NCBI RefSeq assembly: GCF_018070075.1
Contig: NZ_JAGPXE010000008.1
Span: forward strand, 62,001-126,000
DNA: 64,000 nt
Origin: Saccharopolyspora endophytica
GTDB taxonomy: Bacteria > Actinomycetota > Actinomycetes > Mycobacteriales > Pseudonocardiaceae
Direction of reading: 5' to 3'
Part shown: positions 60,557 through 64,000 of the stretch, piece after piece
Layout of the letters: every line of letters begins with the position of its first letter
How positions within the stretch are numbered: the first letter of the stretch is position 1
Notes under the pieces: model-generated
Database searches by the model: none
Told to the model about the DNA's origin: nothing
What the model saw: the letters and a program-made list of their open reading frames with translations, nothing else
Program-made: the position numbers and the translations under genes

Positions 60557-62254
60557 ATGGCTCCCCCCACGGAATCGCCTGCTCGTCCCGCCCGCAAGCG
60601 CAAGACCCGCGGCGAGGGCCAGTGGGCGCTCGGTTACCGCGAACCGCTCAACGCCAACGAGCGCTCCAAGAAGGACGACAACCCGCTCAACGTGCGCGAG
60701 CGGATCGAGAACATCTACGCCCACCGGGGTTTCGACGCCATCGACCCGGGTGACCTGCGAGGCCGCTTCCGCTGGTGGGGCCTGTACACCCAGCGCGCGC
60801 CCGGCATCCCCGGTGCGCGCACCGGCACGATCGAGCCCGAAGACCTCGACGACCGCTACTTCATGATGCGGGTGCGCATCGACGGCGGTGCGCTGACCAC
60901 CGAGCAGCTGCGGGTCATCGGCGAGGTGTCGCAGACCTACGCCCGCGACACCGCCGACATCACCGACCGGCAGAACGTCCAGCTGCACTGGGTGCGCGTC
61001 GAGGACGTGCCGACGATCTGGCAGAAGCTGGAGAGCGTCGGGCTGTCCACCACCGAAGCCTGCGGTGACTGCCCGCGCGTGGTGCTGGGGTCGCCGGTGG
61101 CCGGCATCGCCGCCGACGAGATCATCGACGCCACCCCGGCGATCGCCGAGATCACCGAGCGCTACATCGGCGACCGGTCGCTGTCGAACCTGCCGCGCAA
61201 GTTCAAGACCGCCATCTCGGGTTCGCCGCGCTGGGACACGGTCCCGGAGATCAACGACATCTCGCTGGTCGGCGTGGTCCACCCGGAGCACGGTCCGGGC
61301 TACGACCTGTGGGTCGGCGGCGGTCTGTCGACCAACCCGAAGCTGGCCGTGCGGCTGGGCGCCTGGGTTTCGCAGGAGGACGCCGCCGAGGTCTGGCACG
61401 GGGTCGTGCAGATCTTCCGCGACTACGGCTACCGCCGCCTGCGCAACCGGGCCCGCCTCAAGTACCTGCTCGCCGACTGGGGCGCGGAGAAGTTCCGCCA
61501 GGTGCTGGAGGACGAGTACCTGGGCCGCAAGCTGATCGACGGACCCGCTCCGGAGACTCCGTCGGGCCACCGCGACCACCTGGGCGTGCACCGGCAGGTC
61601 GACGGCAACCACTACGTGGGCGTCAAGAGCGCCGCGGGCCGGGTGAGCGGTTCGACGCTGATGGAGGTCGCCAAGGCCGCCGAGCGCGTCGGTTCCAAGC
61701 GGGTGCGCACCACCGTCGAGCAGAACCTGCTGGTGCTCGACGTGGCCGAGTCCGAAGTGGACGGTCTGACCGCGGATCTGGCGAAGCTGGGCCTGCACGC
61801 CGACCCGTCGCCGTGGCGGCGCGGCGTGATGGCCTGCACCGGCATCGAGTTCTGCAAGCTCGCCATCGTCGAGACCAAGCAGCGGGCGATCGACCTGGTC
61901 TCCGAGCTGGAGAAGCGGCTCGCCGACGTGCAGGCCGGCGTCACCGACCCGGTGACGATCAACCTCAACGGCTGCCCGAACGCCTGCGCCCGCACGCAGG
62001 TCGCCGACATCGGCCTGAAGGGCCAGATGGTCCCGGACGCCGACGGCAACCAGGTCGAGGGCTTCCAGGTGCACCTGGGCGGTGGCTTGGCCATCGACAC
62101 CGGGTTCGGCCGGAAGATCCGCGGCCACAAGGTCATCTCCACCGAGGTCGGCCCCTACGTGGAACGGCTCGTGCGCAACTACCTCGACCAGCGCGACGAG
62201 GGCGAGCGGTTCGCGCAGTGGGTGGCCCGCGCCGAGGAAGACGACCTCAAATGA
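60557..62254 (+). CDS. sirA: Assimilatory sulfite reductase (ferredoxin)
   Basis: Reduces sulfite to sulfide with electrons from ferredoxin, using siroheme and a 4Fe-4S cluster; 565 residues. The cluster ligands are CTGIEFC near 428-434 and NGCPNAC near 471-477. The FRWWGLYTQR segment near 72 holds the Tyr known to be crosslinked to Cys in mycobacterial NirA; the TTEACGDCPR segment supplies the Cys. ATG 60557 follows GGAGG. The stop overlaps the next small gene by 4 bp (ATGA). Confidence 0.95.
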   Translation: MAPPTESPARPARKRKTRGEGQWALGYREPLNANERSKKDDNPLNVRERIENIYAHRGFDAIDPGDLRGRFRWWGLYTQRAPGIPGARTGTIEPEDLDDRYFMMRVRIDGGALTTEQLRVIGEVSQTYARDTADITDRQNVQLHWVRVEDVPTIWQKLESVGLSTTEACGDCPRVVLGSPVAGIAADEIIDATPAIAEITERYIGDRSLSNLPRKFKTAISGSPRWDTVPEINDISLVGVVHPEHGPGYDLWVGGGLSTNPKLAVRLGAWVSQEDAAEVWHGVVQIFRDYGYRRLRNRARLKYLLADWGAEKFRQVLEDEYLGRKLIDGPAPETPSGHRDHLGVHRQVDGNHYVGVKSAAGRVSGSTLMEVAKAAERVGSKRVRTTVEQNLLVLDVAESEVDGLTADLAKLGLHADPSPWRRGVMACTGIEFCKLAIVETKQRAIDLVSELEKRLADVQAGVTDPVTINLNGCPNACARTQVADIGLKGQMVPDADGNQVEGFQVHLGGGLAIDTGFGRKIRGHKVISTEVGPYVERLVRNYLDQRDEGERFAQWVARAEEDDLK

Positions 62255-62406
62255 GCGAGCGGGCGGTGCCGCAGTGCTGCCCGTACTGCGGCGACGAGGA
62301 CCTCACCCCGGAGGAAGAGCCCGCCGGGGCCTGGAAGTGCCATGCCTGCCGACGGGTCTTCACCGTCCGGCTGGTCGGGTTGGCTCTGGGAGGGAACGGA
62401 GACTGA
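62251..62406 (+). CDS. Small zinc-ribbon protein between sirA and cysH
   Basis: A 51-residue protein with two Cys pairs, CPYC near 10-13 and CHAC near 30-33, of zinc-ribbon type, and a hydrophobic tail VRLVGLALGGNG. A similar small gene is found at this place in streptomycetes. Function unknown; a metal or sulfur role is only suggested by position. ATG 62251 overlaps the sirA stop, and its own stop overlaps the cysH start by one base, so all three are co-translated. Confidence 0.8.
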   Translation: MSERAVPQCCPYCGDEDLTPEEEPAGAWKCHACRRVFTVRLVGLALGGNGD

Positions 62407-63134
62407 TGACCGCCGACACCACCACGCAGATCGGATCGCGACGCAGCGACGAGGAGCTCAAGGCGCTGGTCGACAAGGCCGCGCCGGAGCTGGCCGACGC
62501 CACTGCCGAGGAGGCGCTGCGCTGGGCCGCCGAGAACTTCGGCGACGGCAAGCTGATCGTGGCCTCCAACATGCAGGACGCGGTGCTGGTCGACCTGGCC
62601 GCCAAGGCCATGCCCGGCGTGGAGATCCTGTTCCTGGAGACCGGCTACCACTTCGCCGAGACCATCGGCACGCGCGACGCGGTCGAGCAGGTCTACGACG
62701 TGAAGATGGTCAACGCGCTCCCCGAGCAGACCGTCGCGGAGCAGGACCAGGCCGAGGGCCCGCGCCTGTACGAGCGCGACGCGCAGCGCTGCTGCTTCCT
62801 GCGCAAGGTCGTTCCGCTGCGCAACACGCTGTCCCGCTACGAGGCGTGGGTGACCGGAGTGCGCCGGGTGGAGGCGCCGACCCGCGCCAACACCCCGATC
62901 CTGACCTGGGACGACCGCAACGGGTTGGTGAAGGTCAACCCGCTGGCGGCGTGGTCCGACGAGGAGATGCAGCGCTACATCGACGACAACGGCGTGCTGG
63001 TCAACCCGCTGGTTCCCGCGGGATATCCGTCCATCGGATGCCAGCCCTGCACCGCCAAGCCGCAGCCGGGAGCGGACCCGCGCAGCGGGCGCTGGGCGGG
63101 CAGCTCCAAGACCGAATGCGGATTGCACGGCTGA
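62406..63134 (+). CDS. cysH: Adenylyl-sulfate (APS) reductase, iron-sulfur type
   Basis: Reduces adenosine 5'-phosphosulfate to sulfite; 242 residues. The 4Fe-4S cluster ligands are the Cys pair in QRCCFLRK near 128 and the later GCQPC near 212-215, the mark of APS-type enzymes; the catalytic Cys is in KTECGLH near the end. LFLETGYHFAET and GVRRVEAPTRAN are substrate-binding regions. ATG 62406 overlaps the previous stop. The 66-bp gap to cysD has no terminator. Confidence 0.95.
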   Translation: MTADTTTQIGSRRSDEELKALVDKAAPELADATAEEALRWAAENFGDGKLIVASNMQDAVLVDLAAKAMPGVEILFLETGYHFAETIGTRDAVEQVYDVKMVNALPEQTVAEQDQAEGPRLYERDAQRCCFLRKVVPLRNTLSRYEAWVTGVRRVEAPTRANTPILTWDDRNGLVKVNPLAAWSDEEMQRYIDDNGVLVNPLVPAGYPSIGCQPCTAKPQPGADPRSGRWAGSSKTECGLHG

Positions 63135-63200
63135 GTTCTCAGCGCACACGAGCACGACTTCGATCCGGGTGCGGGTGTCCCGGGAGACGACGGAGGGGAA

Positions 63201-64000
63201 ATGACCACAGCAGACACCGAGGTGTCCGCGCCGCCGCAGGTGGACAACCTGGCCGCGCTGGAGTCCGAGGCGATCCACATCTTCCGCGAGGTGGCCGGTG
63301 AGTTCGACCGGCCGGTGATCCTGTTCTCCGGTGGCAAGGACTCCACGGTGCTGGTGCACCTGGCGATCAAGGCGTTCTGGCCCGCGCCGGTGCCCTTCTC
63401 GCTGCTGCACGTCGACACCGGGCACAACTTCCCGGAGGTGCTGGACTTCCGCGACGACATCGTCGAGAAGCACCAGCTGCGCCTGGTGGTGGCCAAGGTG
63501 CAGGACTACATCGACGACGGTCGGCTGGCCGAGCGCGCCGACGGCACCCGCAACCCGCTGCAGACCCAGCCGCTGCTCGACGCCATCGGCGACAACAAGT
63601 TCGACGCCGTCTTCGGCGGCGGTCGCCGCGACGAGGAGCGCGCCCGCGCCAAGGAGCGCATCTTCAGCCTGCGCAACGCCTTCGGCCAGTGGGACCCGCG
63701 CCGGCAGCGCCCGGAGCTGTGGAACCTCTACAACGGGCGGCACCGCCCGGGTGAGCACGTGCGCGTGTTCCCGCTGTCGAACTGGACCGAGCTCGACATC
63801 TGGCGCTACATCCAGCGGGAGAAGATCGAGCTGCCGGAGATCTACTACGCGCACCGCCGCGAGGTCTACCTGCGCGACGGCATGTGGCTGACCTCCGGCC
63901 CGTGGGGCGGTCCGCGCGACGGCGAGAACCCGGAGTCCAAGACGGTGCGCTACCGCACGGTCGGCGACGGTTCCTGCACCGGCGCGGTCGAGTCCGAGGC
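63201..64000 (+). CDS. cysD: Sulfate adenylyltransferase subunit 2, C-terminus cut by window end
   Basis: Catalytic subunit that joins ATP and sulfate to adenosine phosphosulfate, working with the GTPase CysN, probably coded next. 266 residues are visible of about 300. The PP-loop SGGKDS is at 43-48; HVDTGHNFPEVL and FGGGRRDEERARAKERIFS are conserved, and the C-terminal YRTVGDGSCTGAVES is at the cut edge. ATG 63201 has GGAGGGG upstream. It continues the sirA-cysH operon. Confidence 0.96.
   Translation, partial: MTTADTEVSAPPQVDNLAALESEAIHIFREVAGEFDRPVILFSGGKDSTVLVHLAIKAFWPAPVPFSLLHVDTGHNFPEVLDFRDDIVEKHQLRLVVAKVQDYIDDGRLAERADGTRNPLQTQPLLDAIGDNKFDAVFGGGRRDEERARAKERIFSLRNAFGQWDPRRQRPELWNLYNGRHRPGEHVRVFPLSNWTELDIWRYIQREKIELPEIYYAHRREVYLRDGMWLTSGPWGGPRDGENPESKTVRYRTVGDGSCTGAVESE

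Overview
The window is high-GC chromosomal DNA from an actinobacterium. Many starts are GTG or TTG, genes sit close together, and start/stop overlaps of the ATGA/GTGA type are common. Several gene orders match the core chromosome of mycobacteria and relatives: ahpE / DUF3052 / aceE; fasR-fabD-fabH-acpP-fabF; glyS / smtB-zur; uppS-recO; era / CBS hemolysin / ybeY / phoH / rsmE / dnaJ / hrcA / hemW; sirA-cysH-cysD. The DUF574-type methyltransferases, the ribM-FMN riboswitch pair and the leader peptide point to a filamentous actinomycete, possibly Pseudonocardiaceae (Saccharopolyspora-like). No rRNA or marker gene is present to prove that.

Layout. 1-2.1 kb: edge-truncated FAD monooxygenase with a dyad in its promoter, a PF04672 methyltransferase, tRNA-Val. 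2.2-7.6 kb: AhpE peroxiredoxin, DUF3052, pyruvate dehydrogenase E1 (aceE), a 24-bp repeat cluster, an isocitrate/isopropylmalate-type dehydrogenase. 7.6-10.6 kb: riboflavin transporter under an FMN riboswitch, a DUF3263 protein, an orphan endolysin-like amidase, a CmpX-like membrane protein. 10.9-15.8 kb: type II fatty-acid synthase operon with its PucR-type regulator. 15.9-21 kb: hypothetical membrane proteins and a SigE-family sigma factor with a membrane partner. 21.4-30.8 kb: CstA-YbdD, PobA, methyltransferases, cold-shock protein, a DMT transporter, a CAU tRNA, small membrane or lipoproteins, and two gene-poor stretches. 30.9-43.5 kb: CorA, thymidine kinase, tRNA-Asn, Tam, dnaG, an ECF41 sigma factor with its carboxymuconolactone-decarboxylase-like partner, a serpin, dgt, a YdcF-like protein, glyS. 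43.6-46.4 kb: smtB-zur and a divergent permease/TIGR03943 pair, probably a metal module. 46.5-60.3 kb: YbjN, uppS, recO, DUF2752, RDD, era, an 8-unit 24-bp repeat array, then the ribosome/heat-shock block ending in hemW and interrupted by a Doc toxin-antitoxin pair. 60.3-64 kb: assimilatory sulfate reduction operon (leader peptide, sirA, zinc-ribbon peptide, cysH, cysD), cut by the window end.

Most interesting points: an exact match to the published ECF41 promoter pattern upstream of the gene next to the ECF41 sigma factor; a 30-residue Cys-containing leader peptide before sirA; the FMN riboswitch that re-identifies a PnuC-like gene as a riboflavin importer; a dispersed 24-bp repeat family (3 and 8 units); perfect 22-bp palindromes; and helically phased 10-bp repeats that overlap the antitoxin start.
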